DNA of 64,000 bases from Deltaproteobacteria bacterium (GTDB taxonomy: Bacteria > Desulfobacterota > GWC2-55-46): the NCBI GenBank assembly GCA_016234935.1, contig JACRNL010000006.1:28344-92343 (forward strand). The letters are read 5' to 3'. Position numbers and translations under genes: made by a program. The notes beneath the pieces are model-generated. The model ran no database searches. It saw only the letters and a program-made list of their open reading frames with translations, and was not told the DNA's origin. How positions within the stretch are numbered: position 1 is the stretch's first letter; every line of letters begins with the position of its first letter. Shown one piece after another: positions 44,364 to 52,985 of this stretch.

Positions 44364-45800
44364 ATGCGCGTTAAGACGCACGTTCTGACGGCGTTCGTTC
44401 TCCTGATGCTTTTTTGCGGCGCCGTGGCAGCCTCGGCCTCGGAGGGCGACGAGCGCAGGGTCAAGGAGATACTTGAGAAGGAGTGCACCAATCTCAAGAA
44501 GGACACGCTGTTTTATCTGCTGCGCACGGGGCTGGCGCGGGAGTTCGAAGAAGGGCTTACGCCGGAGCTGTTGAAGATAATGGAAGGCGTCATCAAGAGG
44601 ACGGACTTTGACGGCATACCGGAGAAAAAGAGCTACGAGATAATACGGCTGGTTTACGGCGCTTACAAAAAAGGCGCTCCGCTTGAGTACCTTGATCAGA
44701 TATTCGACGTGGCGTATTCAAAGGACGTAAGCGTCCCGCAGCTCTTCGCGGCGGCCAATGCGCTCAAGGAACTTCACGATTCGGAAGTGCCGCAGGAGAT
44801 ATACGAAGAGTTCGCCTATCATTCGATGGAGGAAAAATGGCCGCCTGACGCTGTCCCCGTTCTGACGAAGGGGCTGATTTACGGCGTTGACAGAGGGCTT
44901 ACGCCGCAAAGGGTGGCCCTGGCCATACTTGTGGACGTTGACCAGGACGGGCTGAAGAAAAAAAGCGCCGAGGCCCTCGTATCGGAGGCGATAAAGTCCG
45001 TCAGGGCGGTCGAGCCGGAAAAATGGAAGGAGGCCGGCGGCGCGGAAAAAAATATGATGAGATTTATGGAAGAAAAGAAAGAGCTTGAAAAGCTGAAACA
45101 GGAAGCCGAAATGGTCAAACAGCGGCAGCAGGAACTTGAGCGGCAGAGGACTGAGATGGAAGCCCGGGCAAGGCTTGTTGAAGATGCCCGAGAGCGCGCC
45201 GAGCGTGAGAACCTCATCAGGGAGGCGGAGGCGGCAAGGGAGAAAAACGCAGAAATGATGCGCCGTTACCTGACGGAGCAAAAGGAGCTCCAGCGCAGGA
45301 CCGAGCAGGAAAGGCAGGCCCTGGAGCTGGAGCGGCAAAAGAAGAGAGCTGCAAGGGAGGAGCGGAAGGGAAAGGAATTTGACATACTGGACAGCCAACT
45401 ATCTGAACGCGGCAGGCATGGCGGCCTTGACAGGGCCAAATTATACAACGCCGTTGACGGCTACATCGGAATACCATACAGGTTCGGCGGGGATTCTGAA
45501 AATGGAATAGACTGCTCCGCTTTTACGCGCAGGGTCTACCGCAAGATCGGGCTTGAACTCCCGAGGACTGCCCGTGAACAGGCGCGGGTGGGCAGCGCCG
45601 TCATGACCGGCAACCTTCAGTCCGGCGACCTGTTATTTTTCGATACGTCCATTATGGGAACCATCTCGCATGTCGGCGTCTACCTCGACAACAGCACATT
45701 CGCGCACGCGAGCAAGAGCAAGGGCGTGACAAAGAGCTCCATCAAGGAACGGTATTATGTAAAGAGATACGTCAAGGCCGGCAGGATATTCACCCGGTAG
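44364..45800 (+). CDS. Exported NlpC/P60 cysteine peptidase with coiled coil
   Basis: This exported peptidoglycan hydrolase has a signal peptide (cleavage near AASA-S), an alpha-helical region to about 235, a long charged coiled coil at about 235-335 (EKLKQEAEMVKQRQQELERQ type), and an NlpC/P60 domain at about 350-478. The catalytic Cys is in GIDCSAFTRRVY and the His in SHVGVYLDN; HAS follows. It should cut stem peptides in the cell wall. The 238-bp gap 44126-44363 upstream holds no gene I can support. Confidence 0.9.
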   Translation: MRVKTHVLTAFVLLMLFCGAVAASASEGDERRVKEILEKECTNLKKDTLFYLLRTGLAREFEEGLTPELLKIMEGVIKRTDFDGIPEKKSYEIIRLVYGAYKKGAPLEYLDQIFDVAYSKDVSVPQLFAAANALKELHDSEVPQEIYEEFAYHSMEEKWPPDAVPVLTKGLIYGVDRGLTPQRVALAILVDVDQDGLKKKSAEALVSEAIKSVRAVEPEKWKEAGGAEKNMMRFMEEKKELEKLKQEAEMVKQRQQELERQRTEMEARARLVEDARERAERENLIREAEAAREKNAEMMRRYLTEQKELQRRTEQERQALELERQKKRAAREERKGKEFDILDSQLSERGRHGGLDRAKLYNAVDGYIGIPYRFGGDSENGIDCSAFTRRVYRKIGLELPRTAREQARVGSAVMTGNLQSGDLLFFDTSIMGTISHVGVYLDNSTFAHASKSKGVTKSSIKERYYVKRYVKAGRIFTR

Positions 45801-45815
45801 CGGCGCTGTCAAATA

Positions 45816-45840
45816 GGGCGGGTTTAGAACCTGCCCCTGC
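45816..45840. repeat. Family B palindrome between NlpC/P60 and LPP20-like genes
   Basis: GGGCGGGTTTAGAACCTGCC followed by CCTGC is the reverse orientation of the copies inside cheR and cheA. It lies just before the ribosome site of the next gene. Confidence 0.83.
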
Positions 45841-45855
45841 TTTAAAGGATATCTT

Positions 45856-46689
45856 ATGAAAAAACTATTAGCGGCCGCCTTGCTGGCAACCGTCTCCCTG
45901 TTTACCGGCACAGCCCATGCCGGCCTTTTTGAAGGGACAGGCCAGGTTGTCGAGCGCCTGCCTTCAGGCGAGATAAACTGGTCTGACAATCTGGTCAGGG
46001 CCGTCGGAAGGGGCTCATCGCCCGCCAACGCCTCAAACGCCGGAGCGGCAAGGCTCATGGCCCTGAGAGCGGCCAAGGTAGACGCCCTGAGAAACCTCCT
46101 TGAGAGCGTGGGCGGCGTCAGGATAGACGCCCAGACCACGGTCACAAGCCTCATGGCAAGCAGCGACGCGGTTAAAACGCGCGTAAAGGGCATGGTAAAG
46201 GGCGCTCTGGTCGTTGACACGAAGCACTTCCCTGACGGCACAGCCGAGGTGGTCGTCGAGGCGCCTATAAGCGGCATACTTTCCGAGACGGTCTACGACA
46301 GCATCACGGACTTCGGCACCGCCGCCGTCCCGAAGGCGGCTGTGCCGGCCGCTAACACCGGTCTCGTCATAAGCGCAAAAGGCATCGGCGTAAAGGCGGC
46401 CATGTCGCCCAAGATAGTCGACGAGGAAGGCAGGGAGGTCTACGGCTCGCGGTTCGTGAATAAAGACGCCGCCATAAGGCAGGGTATCGTGGGCTACTCA
46501 AAAGACGTGAATGACGCCGCAGGGAGCGAGCGCGTGAGGGCTAATCCTATAATTATCAGGGCGCTGAAAACAGTCGGCACCCGCGGCAGCGAGATAGTCA
46601 TCAGCAACGCGGACTCGGCGGGGCTGAGGGACAGGACAAAGAACCTGAGCTTTCTCGAAGCGACAAAGGTCATTATCGTAATGGATTGA
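45856..46689 (+). CDS. LPP20-like exported protein
   Basis: The 277-residue product has a signal peptide (cleavage near AHA-G), followed by a region typical of the LPP20 family (WSDNLVRAVGRGSSP, then AARLMALRAAKVDALRNLLE and a GVRIDAQTTV segment). The C-terminal part resembles flagellar FlgP/FlgT-type outer-membrane proteins. No flagellar genes are in the window, so the job is unknown. AAAGGATAT precedes the ATG. It is separated from the NlpC/P60 gene by 55 bp that hold a family B palindrome. Confidence 0.83.
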   Translation: MKKLLAAALLATVSLFTGTAHAGLFEGTGQVVERLPSGEINWSDNLVRAVGRGSSPANASNAGAARLMALRAAKVDALRNLLESVGGVRIDAQTTVTSLMASSDAVKTRVKGMVKGALVVDTKHFPDGTAEVVVEAPISGILSETVYDSITDFGTAAVPKAAVPAANTGLVISAKGIGVKAAMSPKIVDEEGREVYGSRFVNKDAAIRQGIVGYSKDVNDAAGSERVRANPIIIRALKTVGTRGSEIVISNADSAGLRDRTKNLSFLEATKVIIVMD

Positions 46690-46707
46690 CAATCCATTAG
46701 TGTCCTG

Positions 46708-47291
46708 ATGAAAAAAACCTCTAAAAAAGAGCTGCCTGCCCATCCGCTGATTATTCTGCTTAATAAGCCCTTCAACGTCCTGTGCCAGTTCACCGACAGC
46801 AAGGGCAGAAAGACACTGGCCGATTACATACCTGTCCCGGGTGTTTACGCGGCGGGGCGCCTTGATTACGACAGCGAGGGGCTTGTGCTGCTGACCAACA
46901 GGGGGGATATCCAGCATCTCATCACAGACCCGCGCCATAAGCTGCCCAAGACCTACCTTGTTCAAGTGGAAGGCACGCCGGACAGCGCGGCAATTGAAAA
47001 ACTAAGAAGAGGCGTGCTTTTAAATGACGGCATGACAAAGCCGGCAAAAATAGAGCTAATCGGCGAGGACGCGGGCATCTGGCCGCGCGAAGTGCCGATA
47101 CGCTGCCGGAAGAGCATCCCCGCAACGTGGCTGAGACTGACAATCCTTGAAGGCAGAAACCGTGTCAGGTGCGGCGCATGACCGCATGCGTAGGACACCC
47201 CACCCTTCGGCTCGTCAGGATAAAGATAGGCACATGGGAGCTGGGAGAATTAAAACCCGGCGAATGGAAGAGTGTGAAGGTAAAACGTTAA
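46708..47291 (+). pseudogene. RluE-type 23S rRNA pseudouridine synthase, frameshifted
   Basis: Residues 1-150 match the RluE/RsuA type: [17 protein letters not shown], then the active-site [17 protein letters not shown], then [10 protein letters not shown]. At about 47160-47165 the frame slips: the sequence reads GGC AGA AAC CGT GT, then CAG GTG CGG CGC ATG, so a GT dinucleotide appears extra. Uncorrected, translation ends at 47181 after GRNRVRCGA. Removing GT restores [20 protein letters not shown] and continues to a TAA at 47289. The active site is intact. Either a real recent lesion or a sequencing error. Confidence 0.85.
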
Positions 47292-47314
47292 TGTCACATA
47301 TTTTGTGTCAGGAT

Positions 47315-47375
47315 ATGTAAAGACATTAAAGTTCTTTGGGCTTACCTTTCTTTCAAGAAAGGTAAGTGCCGCAGG
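47315..47375. repeat. Truncated family C-like element
   Basis: ACATTAAAGTTCTTTGGG is joined to CTTACCTTTCTTTCAAGAAAGGTAAG and then GCCGCAGG, the flanks of a family C locus without the GCTAAAG core. Compare 47978-48070. It lies in the gap after the frameshifted gene. Confidence 0.55.
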
Positions 47376-47454
47376 CCGCAAACAGTTTATACCCCTCGCA
47401 AGGATTAAGCCGCCACCGCCCAATGTCCGCCTTAATGAGCCGGCGTCACGGGCG

Positions 47455-47862
47455 TTAAACAACGCCTCTGTCCGCGAAGAACCGGCTGTACTTTTTGTCC
47501 GTGCCGAGGATATGGCTGGAGAGCCAGTTTTTAAGAAAGCTCATGGTCTCAAGAGAGACGCTGAGCGACCCTTTCTTATATCTATCCTGAATGTCCGCCA
47601 CCTGGCTGACAAGGTCCGCATGTTCCTTCTTTTGCTGTTCGTAGCCGGGGTAGCCGTGCTGCTTCATCAGCCTTTCTTCTTCCGTGAAGTGGTACTTCGT
47701 ATAATCAACGAGCGAATCAAGTATCTTCTCGATGACCGCATTCGCCTGCCTGCTCACCATGGCCTGATGCAGTTCATTTATCATTCCTACCAGCTTCTTG
47801 TGATGCCCGTCAAAAAGGCCGACCTTAACGCTGTAACTATCATTCCATTCAAATAAAGCCAT
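47455..47862 (-). CDS. Bacteriohemerythrin
   Basis: This 135-residue non-heme di-iron oxygen-binding protein has all metal-ligand segments: H in FDGHHKKLVG, HFTEEE with the glutamate ligand, EHADLV, and HILGTD near the C-terminus. Hemerythrins store or sense O2 in anaerobes and microaerobes. AAGGGGGG precedes the ATG. It is convergent with the rRNA-modification remnant and divergent from the desulfurase; no receptor or cyclase domain is fused. Confidence 0.94.
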   Translation of the reverse strand: MALFEWNDSYSVKVGLFDGHHKKLVGMINELHQAMVSRQANAVIEKILDSLVDYTKYHFTEEERLMKQHGYPGYEQQKKEHADLVSQVADIQDRYKKGSLSVSLETMSFLKNWLSSHILGTDKKYSRFFADRGVV

Positions 47863-47977
47863 ATCCGTTACCCCCCTTTTTTTTCATGTGTGCGGCAAGG
47901 GCCGCTACTTCTAAAAAAATCCGATTTTTCATTATAGCAGATATACCATGACGCCGCTGGAGGAAGCGGTTTTAAAG

Positions 47978-48070
47978 AATTAAAGTTTTTTGGTCGCCTG
48001 CGGCGGAGCAAAGCTAAATGGTTGTATTTAGGCTTTAGCCGTGCGCAGCACCTTTCTTTTAAAAAAGGTA
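47978..48070. repeat. Family C repeat, single copy
   Basis: ATTAAAGTTTTTTGGTCGCC, then a core with GCTAAAT...TTTAGCC and GTGCGCAGCACC, then TTTCTTTTAAAAAAGGTAAG. Same orientation as the copy at 23104. It fills most of the gap 47863-48113. Confidence 0.78.
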
Positions 48071-48113
48071 AGTTCCTGATGAACTCCTTAAAAAAAGATG
48101 TTAAGATATAAAA

Positions 48114-49241
48114 ATGATATACCTTGACAACGCGGCAACGTCCTTCCCCAAGCCTGATGCGGTCTACAAGAGCGTAGACAACATCCTGAGAAATGTCGGC
48201 GGCAACCCCGGAAGGGCCAGCCACAGGATGGCGCTTGAGGCAAGCCGTGTCGTGTTCAATGCAAGAGAGGCTCTCGCCAAGGTCATCGGCTGCCCTGACT
48301 CCTCGCGAGTTGTCTTCACCAAAAACGCGACGGAGGCGATAAACATAGCGCTCAAGGGCTTTGGCCTCAAACCGGGCGACCATGTCATTACGACCTCTTT
48401 CGAGCACAACTCCGTATACAAGACCGTCAGCAGGCTTGAAGAAGAAGGGATAGCCGTAACGCGCCTTGGGCCCACGCTTGAAGGGTTCGTGGACGCAAGC
48501 GCCGCTAGACGGGCCATTACTAAAAAAACGCGCCTTGTCTGCGTGACGCACGCGTCAAACGTCTTTGGCACGCTTCTTCCGATACGGGACATCGGCGAGA
48601 TGCTTAAAGCAAAGGGCATCCCCTTTATGGTTGACGGCGCGCAGACCGTGGGGGCGTGCCCGGTTGACGTGGGCGACAACATCGACATCCTCGCCGGAAC
48701 GGGCCACAAGGCCCTGTTCGGGCCTCAGGGCACTGGCTTTCTCTACGTCAGGGAGGGCATCGAGCTTAGCCCGCTTATTAACGGCGGCACGGGAGACCTG
48801 GACAATGTCCTTGAGATGCCGGAGCGCCTTGAGTCCGGCACCATGAACACGCCCGGCCTTGGCGGGCTTACGGCCGGCATCGAGTTCGTCATGGACACGG
48901 GAATACCAAAGATACACGCGCACGAAAAGGCTCTGATGGAAACAGTTATCAGCGGGCTTGAGGCCGTCAGCAAATGCCGCATCATCGGAACGACCCGGCC
49001 TGACAGGAGGGCATCCCTCTGCGCATTCACCATAGAAGGATTAAAGACAGCCGACATCGGCAGAAGGCTTGACGAGGAGTTCGGGATAATGATCAGGACA
49101 GGCGCGCACTGCGCCCCTTACGCGCACAGGGAGGCCGGCACGTACCCGGACGGCGCAGCAAGGGTAAGCCCCGGCTATTTCAACACGCCTGAGCATATCG
49201 CGCAGTTCCTGAGGGCGATACGGATTATTGCTAAAAAATAG
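48114..49241 (+). CDS. Cysteine desulfurase (class V aminotransferase)
   Basis: This PLP enzyme takes sulfur from cysteine for Fe-S clusters or thiolation. The 375-residue protein has YLDNAATSFPKP, an acceptor segment FEHNSVYKTV, DGAQTVGACPVDV, the PLP lysine in GTGHKALFGPQGTGFLYV and the catalytic Cys in RTGAHCAPYAHRE. Overall it looks like the SufS-related subgroup, without a SufE gene alongside. It could supply sulfur to the two PP-loop proteins upstream (inference). The start at 48114 has no strong ribosome site. tsaD follows on the same strand after 80 bp. Confidence 0.93.
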   Translation: MIYLDNAATSFPKPDAVYKSVDNILRNVGGNPGRASHRMALEASRVVFNAREALAKVIGCPDSSRVVFTKNATEAINIALKGFGLKPGDHVITTSFEHNSVYKTVSRLEEEGIAVTRLGPTLEGFVDASAARRAITKKTRLVCVTHASNVFGTLLPIRDIGEMLKAKGIPFMVDGAQTVGACPVDVGDNIDILAGTGHKALFGPQGTGFLYVREGIELSPLINGGTGDLDNVLEMPERLESGTMNTPGLGGLTAGIEFVMDTGIPKIHAHEKALMETVISGLEAVSKCRIIGTTRPDRRASLCAFTIEGLKTADIGRRLDEEFGIMIRTGAHCAPYAHREAGTYPDGAARVSPGYFNTPEHIAQFLRAIRIIAKK

Positions 49242-49321
49242 ACGGGGCGCGAATTCAAACGGCATTCCCCTCATCTGAATTTTCCCGTTAAAATAAAGAT
49301 GCGGCAGGAAAAACGAAAAAT

Positions 49322-50338
49322 ATGCTGATACTCGGAATAGAATCCTCATGCGACGATACGGGCGCGGCTGTCGTGGAAGACGGCGGGATACTGCGCTCCT
49401 CGGTAGTGTCGTCGCAGGACGCGATACACGCGAAGTACGGCGGGATAGTCCCGGAGCTTGCCTCAAGGCGGCACATCGAGATGATCATCCCCGTGGTGGA
49501 CGAGGCCCTCAAGCAGGCGTCCGTTGCCATAGAGGAGATTGACGGCGTGGCTGTCACGCAGGGCCCCGGCCTTGCGGGCTCGCTACTTGTGGGGCTTTCC
49601 TTCGCAAAGTCGCTTTCCTACGCGAGGGCCATCCCCATTACCGGCGTCAACCACATCGAGGCCCATGTGATGGCCGCGTTCCTGCATAAAAGCGGCGGCA
49701 AGGGAACGGACGTGCCGGCATTCCCCTTCGTGGCCCTTATCGTCTCAGGCGGCCACACGACGCTTCTTCATGTGAAGGACTTCACGCGCTGCGAGATAAT
49801 AGGGCACACCGTTGACGACGCCGCCGGCGAGGCATTTGACAAGGTCGCAAAACTTCTCGGCCTGGGCTACCCCGGCGGGCTTGCCATAGACCGCCTTGCA
49901 AAGGATGGGAACCCCTCCTTTGTGGAATTCACCCGGCCCTACATGGCAAAGGGAAATCTCAACTTCAGCTTCAGCGGCGTCAAAACGGCGGTGCTGACCT
50001 ACGTCAAGGGCCGTAACGGCGGCCTGCCGCCTGAGATACTAAAAGACCTTGCCGCGAGCTTTCAGGAGACGGTCGTCGACGTGCTGATTTCCAAGGCCAT
50101 GAGGGCCGTTGGCGCGGTGAACTCAAAGACGCTCGTTCTGGCCGGAGGGGTCGCGTGCAATTCGCGCTTGAGAGCCAAATTAACGGCCGAGGCCGGCAAG
50201 CAGGGCTTGCGCCTTTTCATACCGGAGCCGCACCTGTGCTCCGACAACGGCGCGATGATAGCGTCCCTTGGGTACCATCAGATTAAAAAAGGCTCCAAAG
50301 CCGGCCTTGACCTCAATGCGAAACCTAATTGGGATTAA
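49322..50338 (+). CDS. tsaD: tRNA threonylcarbamoyltransferase TsaD
   Basis: TsaD attaches threonylcarbamoyl to A37 of ANN-decoding tRNAs. The 338-residue protein has the ASKHA fold, with GIESSCDDTGAA, the metal histidines in NHIEAHVMAAF, VSGGHTTLLHV, DDAAGEAFDKVAKLLGLGYPGG and LVLAGGVACNSRLR. Length is normal. It is followed by rsmA after 15 bp. The partner genes tsaB, tsaC and tsaE are not seen here. Confidence 0.97.
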   Translation: MLILGIESSCDDTGAAVVEDGGILRSSVVSSQDAIHAKYGGIVPELASRRHIEMIIPVVDEALKQASVAIEEIDGVAVTQGPGLAGSLLVGLSFAKSLSYARAIPITGVNHIEAHVMAAFLHKSGGKGTDVPAFPFVALIVSGGHTTLLHVKDFTRCEIIGHTVDDAAGEAFDKVAKLLGLGYPGGLAIDRLAKDGNPSFVEFTRPYMAKGNLNFSFSGVKTAVLTYVKGRNGGLPPEILKDLAASFQETVVDVLISKAMRAVGAVNSKTLVLAGGVACNSRLRAKLTAEAGKQGLRLFIPEPHLCSDNGAMIASLGYHQIKKGSKAGLDLNAKPNWD

Positions 50339-50353
50339 CGGCGGAACTTGCCT

Positions 50354-51229
50354 ATGCGCGTAAAATTCGAAGATACAGAGAGCGGACAGGACAGGGGCGG
50401 CGGGGCAACCACGCGCTCAAAAAGGCTATTTCCGAAAAAAAAGTTCGGCCAGCACTTCCTGACCGACAAAAATTTATTGTCCAAAATAGTCCGGGCGGCT
50501 GATATAAAAGAGGGAGACCGCGTGCTTGAGGTCGGCCCGGGCCACGGCGCGTTGACAGACGCCCTCCTCGGCGCCGGCGCGATAGTCACGGCCGTCGAGA
50601 TAGACAAAGACCTCACGGCAAGGCTCAAGGCGCGCTTCGCGGACTATCCCGCCTTCGAGCTTGTCTGCGGCGACGCCCTGAAGATATCCTTCCTTGAGCT
50701 TTCAGCAAGACACGGCGTGAAACTAAAGGCCGTATCAAACCTTCCCTACAACATCTCCGGCCCGATAATCTTCAAATTCATAAAGCAGCGCGCCGCCTTC
50801 TCGCGGCTTGTGCTCATGCTCCAGAAGGAGGTAGCCGACCGGCTCGCCTCAGGCCCCGGCACGAAAAACTACGGCGCGATATCCGTGCTTACGCAGCTCT
50901 GGTGCGACGTAAAGGTGGAATTCAACGTGTCAAGGCGGCTTTTCAAGCCCCCTCCGAAGGTTGACTCAAGCGTAGTGAGCTTTAATATCCGGGGCGCGCC
51001 GCGCGTGGCCGTTGCCGACGAGGCACTCTTCACGCGGGTTGTAAAAAGCGCCTTCGGCCTCCGGAGAAAGACCCTTTTGAACGCGCTGAAATCCCTTCCT
51101 GCCGAAAAAGACGATATCCTCGCGGCATCCCGCTCCGCAGGCATTGACCCTCAAAGAAGGGGTGAGACGCTCAGCATGGAGGAGTTCTCTCTTTTGACCG
51201 ACGCGTTTTCAAAAAAGAACGTCCGTTAG
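50354..51229 (+). CDS. rsmA: 16S rRNA dimethyladenosine transferase RsmA (KsgA)
   Basis: RsmA dimethylates A1518 and A1519 (E. coli numbering) of 16S rRNA. The 291-residue product has the SAM-binding motif LEVGPGHGALTDALL, the catalytic NLPYNISGPIIFKF, and the C-terminal RRKTLLNALKSL region. KKKFGQHFLTDKNLL marks the usual N-terminal start of the fold; a charged tail of about 25 residues precedes it. I chose the ATG at 50354; a TTG two codons upstream is also possible. A strong bidirectional terminator follows. Confidence 0.95.
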   Translation: MRVKFEDTESGQDRGGGATTRSKRLFPKKKFGQHFLTDKNLLSKIVRAADIKEGDRVLEVGPGHGALTDALLGAGAIVTAVEIDKDLTARLKARFADYPAFELVCGDALKISFLELSARHGVKLKAVSNLPYNISGPIIFKFIKQRAAFSRLVLMLQKEVADRLASGPGTKNYGAISVLTQLWCDVKVEFNVSRRLFKPPPKVDSSVVSFNIRGAPRVAVADEALFTRVVKSAFGLRRKTLLNALKSLPAEKDDILAASRSAGIDPQRRGETLSMEEFSLLTDAFSKKNVR

Positions 51230-51264
51230 ACCGGGCTTACCATCCGTTTTAAACTACGTTAAAA

Positions 51265-51308
51265 ATAAAAAAAGCTGGGCGGCTGTAAAGCCGCCCAGCT
51301 TTTTTTAT
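51265..51308. terminator. Bidirectional intrinsic terminator between rsmA and the cytochrome operon
   Basis: AGCTGGGCGGC-TGTAAA-GCCGCCCAGCT is flanked by an A-run on the left and a T-run on the right, so it can stop transcription from both sides. Confidence 0.93.
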
Positions 51309-51323
51309 TTTATGATTGGTTCT

Positions 51324-51686
51324 CTACTTCTTGACAGCGCCCTTTACAATGACATGGCACTTTTCACACATGAACAGCGCGAATGCCTTCCGGCCGGTAT
51401 GGCAGTTAAGAGAGCCGCAAAACTTGCCGTCCATATTTTCCTTCATGTTAATCCGATTTGCCCCAAGCGTGTCCTTAAATATCTTCGGGTGGCACTCGGC
51501 GCATTTGAAGCTCTTTTTGTGGCGCGCGTGCGGGAAGGTAACCACTCCCACTCCGGCTTTTTTCTTGCTCTCAGCCTGACCGTCCATCTTGATTTCGTCT
51601 ATCGCTCCAAAGGACGCGGCAGGAATAACGAGTGCGGCAATTAACAGGACTGCTGCCAAACAAGCACATCTTCCAATCAGCTTCAT
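51324..51686 (-). CDS. Triheme c-type cytochrome with one CX4CH site
   Basis: The 120-residue periplasmic protein has a signal peptide (cleavage near SFG-A) and three heme sites: CAECH, CGSLNCH and CEKCH. The middle site has four residues between the cysteines instead of two, as in some c7-type triheme cytochromes of metal-reducing and extracellular electron-transfer bacteria. Extra His residues (FPHARH) may be distal ligands. Its ATG overlaps the previous cytochrome stop by one base (TAATG). The role would be periplasmic electron transfer. Confidence 0.92.
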   Translation of the reverse strand: MKLIGRCACLAAVLLIAALVIPAASFGAIDEIKMDGQAESKKKAGVGVVTFPHARHKKSFKCAECHPKIFKDTLGANRINMKENMDGKFCGSLNCHTGRKAFALFMCEKCHVIVKGAVKK

Positions 51687-52351
51687 TACTTTTTAACGGC
51701 CTTTTTAGGCGACGTATGGCATCTCTTGCAGTCCGTAAGCGGGAAGGCAACTTTACCGTGGCATCTGCCGCACCACTGCCCCTGCACTATCCCTGTCATG
51801 GTCATGTTGTTCTGCCCCTGCGCCGGCATGAAGATGCCCGGGTGGCAGATTTCGCACTTGAGCCACCATGTGTGCATCTCGTGCGGGTAAATAACGTCAT
51901 TTACAAAATCGCCCTTTGCAGTAATGAGGACGTCCATCTGCAGCGGAGGCATTTCTTCGTCAGCCGGGTCAAGCGACGCGCGCGGCTTTACTAGGTTTTC
52001 CCTGACCATCTTTGCCCAGTCAATGAGGCCGTAGCGGTCCTTTGGAAGCCCCGCCGCGGAAAGCGCCTGCGGGTGCCATCCGCGGCCGAGCTGAACGGAA
52101 GCGCTCGCCGGACGGTTGGGGTCGCCGACACCGGCGCGCTTTCCGGCGGTATCGAGGTATATAACGCTCCCCACATCGGTTGGATCTAATTTTGGAGCTT
52201 CCGCGCTCTTCTCGCTTTTCTTGGACGCAGCGTCTTTTTTGGCAGCCGTCGCCGATATTGCGTTGTCAAACGAACCGGTAACCGCGAAGCCTAAAAATAT
52301 CATCAGCGAGAAGAGGAGGGCGACTTTTGCTTTTTTAAACGTTGCCTTCAT
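51686..52351 (-). CDS. Triheme c-type cytochrome with N-terminal extension
   Basis: The 221-residue periplasmic protein has a signal peptide or anchor (FSLMIFLGFAVTG), a linker, and three heme sites in the C-terminal half: CEICH, CGRCH and CKRCH. Between the linker and the hemes is a region (LGRGWHPQALSAAGLPKDRYG in part) not seen in the two neighbours. AAGGAGG precedes the ATG. It is the middle gene of three small cytochromes. Confidence 0.92.
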   Translation of the reverse strand: MKATFKKAKVALLFSLMIFLGFAVTGSFDNAISATAAKKDAASKKSEKSAEAPKLDPTDVGSVIYLDTAGKRAGVGDPNRPASASVQLGRGWHPQALSAAGLPKDRYGLIDWAKMVRENLVKPRASLDPADEEMPPLQMDVLITAKGDFVNDVIYPHEMHTWWLKCEICHPGIFMPAQGQNNMTMTGIVQGQWCGRCHGKVAFPLTDCKRCHTSPKKAVKK

Positions 52352-52375
52352 TGGTATCCTCCTTTTCGTTACTTT

Positions 52376-52750
52376 TTAATTCTGATTTGTCGGGGCATTC
52401 GGGTTGTCGCCGGTGTATGAATGACATCTGTCGCAATAAAGCGGCTCCCACGCGACCATGCCGTTATGGCACTTTCCGCAGAAGTTACCGTTCATTATTT
52501 CGGTCATATTGATGTCATTTGCGCCCTTTTTGAGGATAAAAATGTCCTCGTGACATACCTTGCATTTAAATCTTATTCTGTGAAACCAGTGTGGAAATAC
52601 GACAGGTTTCACTCCGGCCTTTTGCATACTCTCCGACTTGCTGTTCAGAACGATATCGGCGTACTCCGCGCTGCCCGTGTCCGTCAGGATAAACCCAGCG
52701 GCAACGCCGATACAAGTCAGGAGGAGGATCCAGAAGCTTATTCTCTTCAT
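52376..52750 (-). CDS. Triheme c-type cytochrome
   Basis: The 124-residue product has an N-terminal hydrophobic segment (residues 5-22) that may be a signal peptide or an anchor and three heme sites, CKVCH, CGKCH and CDRCH, preceded by FPHWFHRIRFK. All three genes share a pattern of ...NDINMTEIMNGNFCGKCHNG-like spacing, so they look like duplicates. GGAGG precedes the ATG. It is first in the minus-strand cytochrome operon. Confidence 0.92.
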   Translation of the reverse strand: MKRISFWILLLTCIGVAAGFILTDTGSAEYADIVLNSKSESMQKAGVKPVVFPHWFHRIRFKCKVCHEDIFILKKGANDINMTEIMNGNFCGKCHNGMVAWEPLYCDRCHSYTGDNPNAPTNQN

Positions 52751-52814
52751 TGATTTGCCTCCATACTTTGGTGTTTTCTGCGGCTATGCGATTTTATGGT
52801 GATAATAGTTATAC

Positions 52815-52844
52815 AAATAGCACCCATTGACCGTTAGTGTCAAG
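52815..52844 (-). promoter_or_regulatory. Possible promoter for the cytochrome operon
   Basis: Toward the cytochromes TTGACA is followed 17 bp later by CTATTT, a moderate -10. The gap 52751-53064 holds this, a family F palindrome and no gene I can support. Confidence 0.4.
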
Positions 52845-52985
52845 ACAAAAATTAAATTTCATTAATCTTCAGCCGCGCCGCTGGAGCGCTTGAGAAAGGC
52901 TGATAAAAAAGGCTCCGGTCTTGCTTGCCGGAGGCTTCATATTCATTTTGCCGCGCGGGCTGTCTTACGCAGGCTGTCTCCCATG

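Noticed and set aside
47160..47181. Selenocysteine codon or programmed frameshift in the rluE-like gene
   Set aside because: The homologous part resumes only after removing two bases, there is no slippery heptamer or SECIS-like stem, and pseudouridine synthases do not use selenocysteine.
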